Positions 53,042 to 61,371 of a stretch of DNA of 64,000 bases are shown here, piece after piece. Both the position numbers and the translations under genes were made by a program. Source of the stretch: an uncultured Acidobacteriia bacterium (GTDB taxonomy: Bacteria > Acidobacteriota > Terriglobia > Bryobacterales > Bryobacteraceae); contig CAIQWJ010000018.1 of NCBI GenBank assembly GCA_903875575.1, positions 1 to 64,000 of the forward strand, written 5' to 3'. The notes below the pieces were generated by a model that was not told where the DNA came from, did no database searches, and was given only the letters and a program-made list of their open reading frames with translations. How positions within the stretch are numbered: the first letter of the stretch is position 1; every line of letters starts with the position of its first letter.

Positions 53042-54672
53042 CGCCAAAAGTTCCCATTCCGGTCCTTGACGCCGCTCAGAGCGCCGCCAGCGAAATCGCG
53101 ATCGCGCAGGCTGCGGCCGCACGGTATCGGTGCGAGTTTGTCGATTTGCGTGACGGCGCTATTGACGTCGATCTGTTCCGCTCGATTCCCGTGGACCTGA
53201 TGTTCCGCTACAACTTTGTGCCGCTGAAGGCGCAAAACGGAACGCTGGAGATCGCACTGGTCGATCCCCGCAACCTGAATACGATCGACGAATTGAGCCT
53301 GCTTCTGCATAAGAAGCTGAAGGTCCGGGTGGCCACCGCTTCCCAGGTTGCCGACCTGCTGAAGAAGACCGAGCAATCCCAGCGCGTGCTCGACGAAGTC
53401 ACCGAAGGCTTCGCGCTCGACGTGGTCGGGGACGAAGATAATCAGGACGAGACTCTCTCCATCGACCGATTGTCCAATGTGGACAGCGACATCGCACCGG
53501 TGATCAAACTGGTGGATACCACGATCTTCAACGCGCTCGAGCGGCGCGCGAGCGACATCCACATCGAATCGCGGGACCAGGAAGTCGTCATCAAGTACCG
53601 CATTGACGGCGTGCTGCACTATGCGATGCCGCCTATCGCAAAGGACTGGCACTCCACCATCATTTCCCGCATCAAGGTCATGAGCGAACTGGACATTGCC
53701 GAGCGTCGCGTCCCGCAGGACGGTCGCTTTCGCGTTCGCTACAAGACCCGCCTGATCGATTTCCGCGTCTCCATCATGCCCACAATCCATGGTGAGGATG
53801 CCGTGCTCCGTGTGCTGGACAAAGAGTCCATGAGCGAGAAGTTCGCCAATCTGAGTCTGGATGTTGTGGGCTTCAGTCCCGGCGATCTGACGAAGTTCCG
53901 TCGCTATATTTCCGAACCCTACGGAATGGTGCTGGTCACGGGGCCGACCGGTTCCGGTAAGACGACGACTCTATACGCCGCGCTGAGTGAAATCAAGAAC
54001 GACGAAGACAAGATCATCACCATTGAAGATCCGGTGGAGTATCAGCTGAAGGGCATCACGCAGATTCCGGTGAACGAGAAGAAGGGGCTCACATTTGCCC
54101 GCGGTCTGCGCTCTATCCTTCGACATGATCCCGATAAGATCATGGTGGGCGAAATCCGCGATCAGGAGACGGCTCAGATTGCCATCAATTCCGCCCTCAC
54201 CGGCCACCTGGTTTTCACGACGGTGCATGCGAACAATGTGGTGGATGTACTCGGGCGTTTCCAAAATATCGGCGTGGAAGCCTACAACTTCGTTTCCGCT
54301 TTAAACTGCATCCTGGCGCAGCGGCTGGTCCGTTTGAACTGCGAGCATTGCAAGCGGCCGGTGAAGGTTCCGGATTCGCTGCTGATTGAATCCGGCATGA
54401 AACCGGAGGAATGGCGCGATGTCGAATTCATGGAAGGTCCTGGCTGTTTTGAGTGCGGCGGGACAGGGTTCCGGGGCCGTACGGCAATCCACGAATTGCT
54501 GGACCTGAGCGATCGCATTCGTGAACTCATTCTGGACCGTCGCCCGGCTTCCGAAATCAAGCGGTTGGCGCGTGAAGAGGGTATGACATTTCTGCGCGAA
54601 TCCGCCGTTGCCAAGGCCAAGGCAGGCGTAACCACGCTCCGCGAAATCAATAAGGTGACTTTCATCGAATGA
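53038..54672 (+). CDS. pilB: PilB/GspE assembly ATPase
   Basis: 544 aa. N-terminal GspE_N-like domain (about 50-100) that lacks full MshEN motifs; Walker A GPTGSGKTT at about 302-310, Asp-box, Walker B IMVGEIRDQET and His box HLVFTTVHANN; a four-cysteine zinc site (CEHC at about 434-437, CFECGG at about 470). It powers pilus or pseudopilus extension. Overlaps pilC and pilM by 4 nt each. Confidence 0.95.
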   Translation: MTPKVPIPVLDAAQSAASEIAIAQAAAARYRCEFVDLRDGAIDVDLFRSIPVDLMFRYNFVPLKAQNGTLEIALVDPRNLNTIDELSLLLHKKLKVRVATASQVADLLKKTEQSQRVLDEVTEGFALDVVGDEDNQDETLSIDRLSNVDSDIAPVIKLVDTTIFNALERRASDIHIESRDQEVVIKYRIDGVLHYAMPPIAKDWHSTIISRIKVMSELDIAERRVPQDGRFRVRYKTRLIDFRVSIMPTIHGEDAVLRVLDKESMSEKFANLSLDVVGFSPGDLTKFRRYISEPYGMVLVTGPTGSGKTTTLYAALSEIKNDEDKIITIEDPVEYQLKGITQIPVNEKKGLTFARGLRSILRHDPDKIMVGEIRDQETAQIAINSALTGHLVFTTVHANNVVDVLGRFQNIGVEAYNFVSALNCILAQRLVRLNCEHCKRPVKVPDSLLIESGMKPEEWRDVEFMEGPGCFECGGTGFRGRTAIHELLDLSDRIRELILDRRPASEIKRLAREEGMTFLRESAVAKAKAGVTTLREINKVTFIE

Positions 54673-55547
54673 GCGTCCTCGACCAAATACAGTCGATCTT
54701 CAAAGATCCTCCACCGGAGTATACGTTCGAAATCTCCGCGGCCGGCATTGCGATGTGTCGCACGCGCCCGCCCGCGACGGTGCAGTTCACATCGTTTACG
54801 CCGGAGGTGCTTTCTCCTTCGCCGGTCCGGGAGAACATCAACGATGCGGCCGCTTTCGCGCAGGCTGTTGCGAAACTCGTGCCCCCTTCGGGCGGGCGCC
54901 GAACCGCCGCGCTTATTCTGCCGGATAACGCCATGCGCCTGGCGGTCCTGGAGTTTGATAGTTTGCCGGAGAAGGAAGAAGAACGGCTGGCGCTGGTGCG
55001 TTTCCGATTGAAGAAGACGGTGCCATTCGACGTGGATAAGGCCGCGGTTTCGTATCACCTTCAGGCTGGCAACAAGGTGCTGGTTGCGGTGACGCCCGCA
55101 GAAGTAATTGCGCAGTATGAGGCACCTTTTCGGGCGGTGGGGTTCCTGCCCGGACTGGTAATTCCCTCGGCTCTTGCGGTGCTGGAGCTTTTGCCTGGTA
55201 CGGGTTCGTATCTGGTGGCACATAGGAATTCAGGCGCTCTATCCGTGCTGGTTATCGGCAACGGTGTGCTGACACTGGCAAGGTCGCTGGAACTCTCGAG
55301 CGAGACGGAAAGTCCAGTGGAAGAGATTGTCTCCGATCTTTATGCCACGCGGGTCTATGTGGAAGATCAGGCCGGAGCGCGGCCTGATCGGCTTTATCTG
55401 GCTGGTTTTGGTGCCGAAGCGGCCGGGCTTGCGCCCCGGTTATCAGCCGAACTCGACGTAGAGACGGAAGTGGTGCGCGATGAGCATCCAGGCCTCGCAG
55501 GCTATCTGAAATCTGTTTCCCCGGTTGCCGGAAAGGTGGCGGCATGA
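54669..55547 (+). CDS. pilM: PilM-like actin-fold protein
   Basis: 292 aa, shorter than typical PilM (about 350). Recognised by ALILPDNAMRLAVLEFDSLP, the segment EEERLALVRFRLKKTVPFDV and the later LYLAGFGAEAAG. In the type IV pilus alignment complex PilM binds the PilN N-terminus on the cytoplasmic side. The nucleotide-binding segments look weak compared with canonical PilM, closer to a GspL-type cytoplasmic domain. Confidence 0.85.
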   Translation: MSVLDQIQSIFKDPPPEYTFEISAAGIAMCRTRPPATVQFTSFTPEVLSPSPVRENINDAAAFAQAVAKLVPPSGGRRTAALILPDNAMRLAVLEFDSLPEKEEERLALVRFRLKKTVPFDVDKAAVSYHLQAGNKVLVAVTPAEVIAQYEAPFRAVGFLPGLVIPSALAVLELLPGTGSYLVAHRNSGALSVLVIGNGVLTLARSLELSSETESPVEEIVSDLYATRVYVEDQAGARPDRLYLAGFGAEAAGLAPRLSAELDVETEVVRDEHPGLAGYLKSVSPVAGKVAA

Positions 55548-56110
55548 GACTACCTTTGAATCTCGCATCGCAGCCAATGCGCAGGGACAGGTCGATGCTG
55601 GTGGCTTCTGCCGCTGTGGGCGTTCTTCTTTGTATTTCACTGGCGATTCTGGTTGGGTTGGCAATTACCGACCGTCGCAGCATGGCTGAATCTCGCGCGG
55701 TAATTGCGAAGACGCAGTCGCAACTGGCGAAGATCAACGCCGCTCAGGCACAACTTGACGCGCAGATGCGCTTGCCGGGCAACGCGAGTGTGCTCGACCG
55801 CAGTGTCCTGTTTAACACTTTGATTCGCCGCAAGGCAGTCAGTTGGACGCGGATCTTCGAGGACCTGGAGAAGGTGCTGCCGCACGATGTGAGAATCATT
55901 GCGATTCGTCCTCAGTTAAATGCGAAAAACCAGCTCTCGCTGGACATGACGGTGGCCTCGCTGGCACCTGATCCTGTGACGAACTTCATGCTCAGGCTGG
56001 AAGGTTCCGAAATGTTCGGCTACGAGACGGTTAGCGCTGAGACGCCGCCGACCCAGAATGACCCTTATTATCGATATCGCCTGACGGTGACCTATGACCA
56101 GAAACTCTAG
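55544..56110 (+). CDS. pilN: PilN-like alignment protein
   Basis: 188 aa with a short cytoplasmic N-terminus (MRLPLNLASQPMRRDR) that would contact PilM, one membrane helix at about 21-43 and a periplasmic coiled coil plus ferredoxin-like domain (VLPHDVRIIAIRPQL). Overlaps pilM by 4 nt. Confidence 0.88.
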   Translation: MRLPLNLASQPMRRDRSMLVASAAVGVLLCISLAILVGLAITDRRSMAESRAVIAKTQSQLAKINAAQAQLDAQMRLPGNASVLDRSVLFNTLIRRKAVSWTRIFEDLEKVLPHDVRIIAIRPQLNAKNQLSLDMTVASLAPDPVTNFMLRLEGSEMFGYETVSAETPPTQNDPYYRYRLTVTYDQKL

Positions 56111-56134
56111 CAAACCTGGGCAGGGGGAAAGCCG

Positions 56135-56716
56135 ATGACTATTCCCCACATTAATTTCCGCGAGCCCAAGGTGCTGGTGCGGCTGGCGTTGGGGGTGTTG
56201 CTGCTGGCGAACCTGGTGGTGGCTGTATTTGCTTTCCATCTCATTGGTGACACGCCGATGGATCTGGACGCCCGTCTGGTATCGGTACAGGCCAGTCTTC
56301 GGGCGGCAAACCTGCGTCTGAATCGCAGCCGGAATCTCACGGCCAACATGGACCGAAGCAAGGATGAGGGCGAGAAGTTCCTGGCATCCTACATGACAAG
56401 CCGCCGCCACACTTACTCAACCATTCTGGACGAGTTCAATAAACTTGCCGCGACCGCCGGTATGAAGATTGGCGACGAAAACTTCGCGCTGCCGGATCCG
56501 ATTGAAGGCAGCGAAGATCTGGACATGCTGACAGTCACCGCGCACTTCGAGGGCGGCTACGCGCAGCTCATGAAGTTCGTCAATCTTGTGGATCGCTCGC
56601 CGAAGTTCCTGGTCATTGAAGTTCTGCAGGTGGCGCCGCAGGCCAAAGGCGACGTGCTGGACGTCACTATCAAACTGGATACGTTTGTGAAGGACGATAA
56701 GGAAGGTGTCCTGTGA
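56135..56716 (+). CDS. pilO: PilO-like alignment protein
   Basis: 193 aa. Membrane helix at about 14-36 (ALGVLLLANLVVAVFAFHLI), a coiled-coil region (SLRAANLRLNRSRNLTANMD) and a ferredoxin-like end (MLTVTAHFEGGYAQLMKFVN, LVDRSPKFLVIEVLQV). Likely heterodimer partner of PilN. ATG 56135 has agggggaaag just upstream; overlaps the next gene by 4 nt. Confidence 0.88.
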   Translation: MTIPHINFREPKVLVRLALGVLLLANLVVAVFAFHLIGDTPMDLDARLVSVQASLRAANLRLNRSRNLTANMDRSKDEGEKFLASYMTSRRHTYSTILDEFNKLAATAGMKIGDENFALPDPIEGSEDLDMLTVTAHFEGGYAQLMKFVNLVDRSPKFLVIEVLQVAPQAKGDVLDVTIKLDTFVKDDKEGVL

Positions 56717-57429
56717 CGCTCGGCGCTGAACCGAAGAAAGTCGCCATTCTCGCAGTTCTGGTCGTAATCGTTCTGGTTGCCCTCTACATGAACTCGGGCA
56801 GCGATTCGGAGACTCCTTCGCCCGCGCCGCGCGCCGCTGCGGGTCCCGGTGCGGCTGGCCCGACGACGGCGCAGGCCGAGAAATCGACCAACGCGCGGGT
56901 ACGCGGCGGCGGACGGGCGCTGGCATCGGAGTTCCGTCCTCGCCTCGGCAGCGCGCGTCCGGAAGATCGCGTGGATCAGGCGTCGATCGATCCCGCGCTT
57001 CGGCTGGACCTTCTCGCCAAAGTACAGGCGATAGAACCAGTTGCGGCGGGGAGAAATCTCTTCCAGTTCGGTGCCGCCCCGGTGACCACGCCAATCCCGC
57101 CGGTGCCCTCCAACGTTCCGAAGATTCCTGTCAATCAGCCGCCGCCGCAGCCTGTTGTGCCGCCTCAGCCTGCGGTAACGAACAATACGCCGCCTCCCCC
57201 GCCACCGCCGGCTCCTCTGACACTCAAGTATTTCGGTTATAAGCTTTCGAAGGCGAGCGGACAGAAGGAAGCTTATCTCACCGATGGCGAGGACATTCTC
57301 CGCGTGGAGGAGAACCAGACTCTCAAGCAGCACTATCGGGTCGTGAAGATCGCGTTGACATCGATCACAATCGAAGACACGCAGACCAGGACCACCCAGA
57401 CGCTGACGTTGCAGGAGACACAGGGATGA
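56713..57429 (+). CDS. PilP/GspC-like periplasmic protein
   Basis: 238 aa from GTG. One N-terminal membrane helix (VAILAVLVVIVLVALYM), a Pro/Ala-rich linker, AAGRNLFQFG (the segment preceding the HR domain in PilP/GspC) and a small C-terminal beta domain (LKYFGYKLSKASGQKEAYL, TDGEDILRVEENQTLKQHYR). Position after pilO supports PilP, which would join the alignment complex to a secretin, but no secretin is in the window. Confidence 0.75.
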   Translation: MTLGAEPKKVAILAVLVVIVLVALYMNSGSDSETPSPAPRAAAGPGAAGPTTAQAEKSTNARVRGGGRALASEFRPRLGSARPEDRVDQASIDPALRLDLLAKVQAIEPVAAGRNLFQFGAAPVTTPIPPVPSNVPKIPVNQPPPQPVVPPQPAVTNNTPPPPPPPAPLTLKYFGYKLSKASGQKEAYLTDGEDILRVEENQTLKQHYRVVKIALTSITIEDTQTRTTQTLTLQETQG

Positions 57430-58616
57430 AACGCGGCGCTGCATACCCGCGAAATCCGGAATCAGGCTACGCTCTGCTTTTCATTTTCGCGATGGCGGCC
57501 GTGGTGGCGATCTCGCTGTATACGCAACTGCCGAAGGTGGTGTTTGAGGCGCAACGCGACAAAGAGCAGCTACTCATTGATCGTGGCGAACAGTATTCCC
57601 GCGCGGTCCAGCTCTTTGTCCACAAATTCAATCGCTTTCCCGGCACCATCGACGAACTGGAAAACAGCAATAACATGCGCTTTCTCCGCCGCCGTTACGT
57701 CGACCCCATGACGGGCAAGGCGGATTGGCGGATGATTCATGCAGGCCCCGGCGGCGTTTTGACCGATTCCATCAATTCAAAGAAAGTGGATTCATCCGCG
57801 CTTCAGAATACGAACAGCATTATCACTCTGAACACAGGTGCGAACGATACAGGTGCAACCACAGGCGTGAATCCCGGGTTGCGCACACGCCCCAGCGATC
57901 AGGGAGGCGGGGGCCAGGGCAGCGGGGCGACGGATCCGCTCAGCGCCGGCCCGGCGAATCAGAATTTTGGAGTTCAGCCGGGCAATGCCGGGAATAACGG
58001 TCCGGTGATGGTGCTATCCGATGGACGCATCGTACCCGCGAGTACAGCGGCGAATGCGTTCAATGGCAATGGTGGCACTTCGGCTGGTCCTGCTACGGGT
58101 CTCGCGGGTGCGGGTGGCGGTGCCGGGCAGGGCGGCCCACTGCTTCCCACAGGCGTTGCGATACAGCAGAACGGGCAGAATAACCCGGCGCTCCCGCAGC
58201 AGCTTGGTCCTTCCGGTAACGCGGCCAACCTGATTAATTCGATCCTGACCACGCCCCGGCCTGGTGGCCTGAACGGCGGCGGGCAGGTGGTAAACGCGCA
58301 GGGGCAACCGGTGAATGGCGGTACGAGCCCTGCCGGTACCCCGAACGCCGGTCCACAACAGCAGGTGATCGGCGCGGGCCTTGCAGGCGTGGCCAGCAAG
58401 CGTGAAGAAGACGCGATTAAGACCTACAATTCGAAGACCGCCTACAACGAGTGGGAATTTGTCTATGACGTCACGAAGGACCCGAAGTTCGCGCGTGGCG
58501 CGGCGGGTGGCAGTGGGGCGGCCGGAGGTGTCGTAAGGCCGGGGAATGTGCAGCCTGGCGGCGTGCCCCAGATGACGAATCCGAACATGAACATGATGTC
58601 CGGCCCGGGACGCTAG
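57426..58616 (+). CDS. Pseudopilin-like protein with Gly/Asn-rich insertion
   Basis: 396 aa. The start ESG-YALLFIFAMAAVVAIS, with a helix continuing into YTQLPKVVFEAQRDKEQLLI, looks like a class III prepilin, but Glu5 is absent, as in GspK-type minor pseudopilins. The conserved head follows (LFVHKFNRFPGTIDELEN, RFLRRRYVDPMTGKADW). Residues about 120-335 are Gly/Asn/Ala/Pro-rich and low complexity, and the end (TAYNEWEFVYDVTKDP) is ordered again. Overlaps rsmD on the other strand by 4 nt. Confidence 0.75.
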   Translation: MKRGAAYPRNPESGYALLFIFAMAAVVAISLYTQLPKVVFEAQRDKEQLLIDRGEQYSRAVQLFVHKFNRFPGTIDELENSNNMRFLRRRYVDPMTGKADWRMIHAGPGGVLTDSINSKKVDSSALQNTNSIITLNTGANDTGATTGVNPGLRTRPSDQGGGGQGSGATDPLSAGPANQNFGVQPGNAGNNGPVMVLSDGRIVPASTAANAFNGNGGTSAGPATGLAGAGGGAGQGGPLLPTGVAIQQNGQNNPALPQQLGPSGNAANLINSILTTPRPGGLNGGGQVVNAQGQPVNGGTSPAGTPNAGPQQQVIGAGLAGVASKREEDAIKTYNSKTAYNEWEFVYDVTKDPKFARGAAGGSGAAGGVVRPGNVQPGGVPQMTNPNMNMMSGPGR

Positions 58617-59203
58617 TCTTCCTTTTCTGTTTGTGGAGGCAGCGGACCGTCTTCATCCTGCGATTCCACTTCCTGATTGCGCGCCCTGAAGAAGCTCAGG
58701 GCGTTGTCACCCTGCCGGACAGTTCGCGTTCGGAGAAGGGAATCGTATTCATCGCGAATTTTATAGCGCACCGAGTGCTGTACGACGGTGAGTGCAGGCG
58801 GTTTTGCGGCGAGGACTGCGAGCGCCGACTGGTACTCGGTATCCAGAGGATACGGTGGATCGACAAATACGATATCGGCCTCGATGGTTGCCAGATGGCG
58901 GGAAGCATGCCCGCGAATGATCCGGCCACGGCCCTTGATCCCGAGCGAATGCAGGTTCATCTTGATCACTTCCACGGCATCGCGATCTTTTTCGATGAAC
59001 ACTGCCAGGCGCGCGCCACGGCTTATCGCCTCAATTCCGACCGATCCCGTGCCGGCGTAAGCGTCGACGAACACGGAGCCTTCGATCATCGGAGCCAGGA
59101 TATTGAACAGGGTCTCACGCAGGCGGTCGGGCGTGGGCCGGGTATCGAGGCCGGGCAATGACAGGATTCTTCTGGAACGGTACTCCCCGGCTATGACTCT
59201 CAT
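58613..59203 (-). CDS. rsmD: 16S rRNA m2G966 methyltransferase
   Basis: 196 aa. N-terminal MRVIAGEYRSRRI, RPTPDRLRETLFNIL, SAM-binding DAYAGTGSVGIEAISRGA and catalytic DPPYPL are diagnostic. It methylates 16S rRNA within the 30S head. It lies 6 nt after recG, which is translated just before it. The last 20 residues (ESQDEDGPLPPQTEKED) are an acidic extension. Confidence 0.95.
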   Translation of the reverse strand: MRVIAGEYRSRRILSLPGLDTRPTPDRLRETLFNILAPMIEGSVFVDAYAGTGSVGIEAISRGARLAVFIEKDRDAVEVIKMNLHSLGIKGRGRIIRGHASRHLATIEADIVFVDPPYPLDTEYQSALAVLAAKPPALTVVQHSVRYKIRDEYDSLLRTRTVRQGDNALSFFRARNQEVESQDEDGPLPPQTEKED

Positions 59204-59209
59204 GAATTC

Positions 59210-61333
59210 TTATCCTACCTGTACGAGGCCGTAGCGACGCTGCCAATGACCCTTGATATATTCCACAGCCGCGGAGAATGCCTCTGGCGATGGTGGTTCT
59301 TCCACGAATGAGCGGGCCTCATGCTTTGCCGCTACCAGGATATCGGGGTCTCGCAGGATGTTGGCGATCCTGAGGGATGGCAGGCCGGACTGTTTCGTGC
59401 CGAAGAACTCGCCGGGTCCGCGCAGTTTCAGATCCATCTCGGCGATCTTGAAGCCGTCGCTCGAATCGACAAGTGTGCGAATTCGTTCTTTGCCCGTGTC
59501 GTTGAGCTTTTCTGTTATCAGGAGACAGTAGCTTTGTTCGGCACCACGACCTACGCGGCCGCGCAACTGGTGCAGTTGAGACAGCCCAAAGCGCTCCGCC
59601 TGCTCCACAATCATCACGGTCGCATTTGGCACGTCCACGCCGACTTCAATCACCGTTGTCGATACCAGAATCTTCGTGGCTCCGGCCTTGAACGCGGACA
59701 TTGCAGCTTCCTTCTCCGCCGACCCAAGCCGGCCGTGCAGCAAGCCTACCGGGATATCGGGAAAGACCTCTTTCGACAGATGTTCGTACATCTGCTGGGC
59801 AGCCTTCATTGCCTGAGTTTCTGATTCCACGCCCGGGCTGGAGCCCTCAATGACGGGATACACGACATACGCCTGACGGCCCTGGTCGATCTCTCGCCGC
59901 AGTTCGCTGTAGGCCACCTCCACCTGGTCGTTCGTATAGTGCTTCGTTACGATCTTCTGTCTGCCGGGCGGAAGTTCGTCGATGGTTGAGATATCGAGAT
60001 CGCCGTAGATTGTCATGGCGAGGGTACGGGGAATCGGGGTGGCCGTCATCACCAGAACATCCGGCGTGACACCCTTGCGTGCCAGTTCAAAGCGCTGCAT
60101 GACTCCGAAACGATGCTGCTCGTCGATGATGATGAAGCCCAGTTTGGCGAATTCCACGTCCTTTTCAATCAGCGCATGAGTCCCGATTGCGACCGGGATC
60201 ATGCCGAGGCGAAGCATGTCCTTCAGCTTTTGCTTGTCGCGAGCGGGAGTAGAACCCGTCAGAAGCATGACCACGTAGCCAAGTTTTTCAAAGAGAGGCT
60301 TCAGGGAAAAATAATGCTGGGTTGCCAGGATTTCCGTGGGTGCGAGGATCGCCACCTGATAGCCATTCTCAATGGCAATGACGGCGGCCTCCGCGGCAAC
60401 AATGGTCTTGCCGCTGCCCACGTCGCCCTGCATGAGCCGGTTCATGGGGCTTGGGTACGACATATCCCCGGCGATCTCTTTGAGCACGCGCTTTTGGGCA
60501 CCGGTCGGCTTGAACGGCAGCAGTTTGATGATCTGCTCCCGTACGCGTTGGGTCAACTGGAATTCAATGCCTGGCATCGCGCGGGCGCGACGTCTCTTGA
60601 TTTCGAGACCGCATTCGAGCCAGAAAAACTCTTCGAAGATCAACCGGAACTGCGCGGGCGAGCGGAACTCGTTCAGCATGCGGATGGGCGTTCCCGGGGG
60701 AGGGAAGTGCGCTGCGCGAACGGCGTCGGTTCGTCCGGGGAACTTCAGTTTCGCCGAAATGTGCTTTGGCAGGTAGTCTTCGAGGTCCGGCATCTGCTCC
60801 AGCACGCGGTGAATAATCGTGCGAAGTGCACGTGGATTGACCTTGCTGACGGCCTCATAGACAGGTACGATGCGCCCGGTGTGGAGCGCGGAATCGCCTT
60901 CATCGTCGTCCCCGGTGAGCAGCTCCGTTTCCGGGTGCATCATCTGCAACTCGCCCCGGTAATTGTCGAACTCGATCTTGCCGAACAGCGCTACACGGGT
61001 CCCGACCGTCAGCCGATCCGCCAGATAGGCTCCATGAAACCACTTGCCCAACAATGTGCCACCGGAGCCATCTGTGAAGGTTGCTTCGAACAGTCCGAGG
61101 TTACGGCGGCGAAAGCCGGAGAGTTTTGCTGATTTGACTTCGGCAATCACGGTCGCCAGTTCGCCGGGAGCTAACTGTTTGATGGGCTTGAGATTACTGC
61201 GGTCCTCGTAGCGAAACGGGAAGTAATGCAGCAGGTCTTCGACGGTTTCAATCCCCCGCGCCTGCAGCATGGCTGCACGGGCCGGGCCGACTCCTTTGAT
61301 ATACGTCAGGTCTGAATCGAGTGCGAGGGGCAA
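59210..61333 (-). CDS. recG: ATP-dependent DNA helicase RecG
   Basis: 707 aa. An N-terminal wedge (OB) domain (PGELATVIAEVKSAKLSGFR) with the preceding HhH-like SDLTYIKGVGPARAAMLQAR, Walker A MQGDVGSGKT, DEQHRFG, TATPIPRT, HGRLGSAEKE and HQLRGRVGRG. It reverses stalled replication forks. Coupled with rsmD, as in several phyla. Confidence 0.97.
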   Translation of the reverse strand: MPLALDSDLTYIKGVGPARAAMLQARGIETVEDLLHYFPFRYEDRSNLKPIKQLAPGELATVIAEVKSAKLSGFRRRNLGLFEATFTDGSGGTLLGKWFHGAYLADRLTVGTRVALFGKIEFDNYRGELQMMHPETELLTGDDDEGDSALHTGRIVPVYEAVSKVNPRALRTIIHRVLEQMPDLEDYLPKHISAKLKFPGRTDAVRAAHFPPPGTPIRMLNEFRSPAQFRLIFEEFFWLECGLEIKRRRARAMPGIEFQLTQRVREQIIKLLPFKPTGAQKRVLKEIAGDMSYPSPMNRLMQGDVGSGKTIVAAEAAVIAIENGYQVAILAPTEILATQHYFSLKPLFEKLGYVVMLLTGSTPARDKQKLKDMLRLGMIPVAIGTHALIEKDVEFAKLGFIIIDEQHRFGVMQRFELARKGVTPDVLVMTATPIPRTLAMTIYGDLDISTIDELPPGRQKIVTKHYTNDQVEVAYSELRREIDQGRQAYVVYPVIEGSSPGVESETQAMKAAQQMYEHLSKEVFPDIPVGLLHGRLGSAEKEAAMSAFKAGATKILVSTTVIEVGVDVPNATVMIVEQAERFGLSQLHQLRGRVGRGAEQSYCLLITEKLNDTGKERIRTLVDSSDGFKIAEMDLKLRGPGEFFGTKQSGLPSLRIANILRDPDILVAAKHEARSFVEEPPSPEAFSAAVEYIKGHWQRRYGLVQVG

Positions 61334-61371
61334 TCTTTCAGTTTAAGTTGCCCACGCGTGCGGGGGGCCGC

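Noticed and set aside
53038-53340. MshEN c-di-GMP motifs in the PilB N-terminus
   Set aside because: Only a single degenerate GspE_N-like segment is present; the paired RLGxxL...Q motifs seen in the NfrB-like protein are missing.
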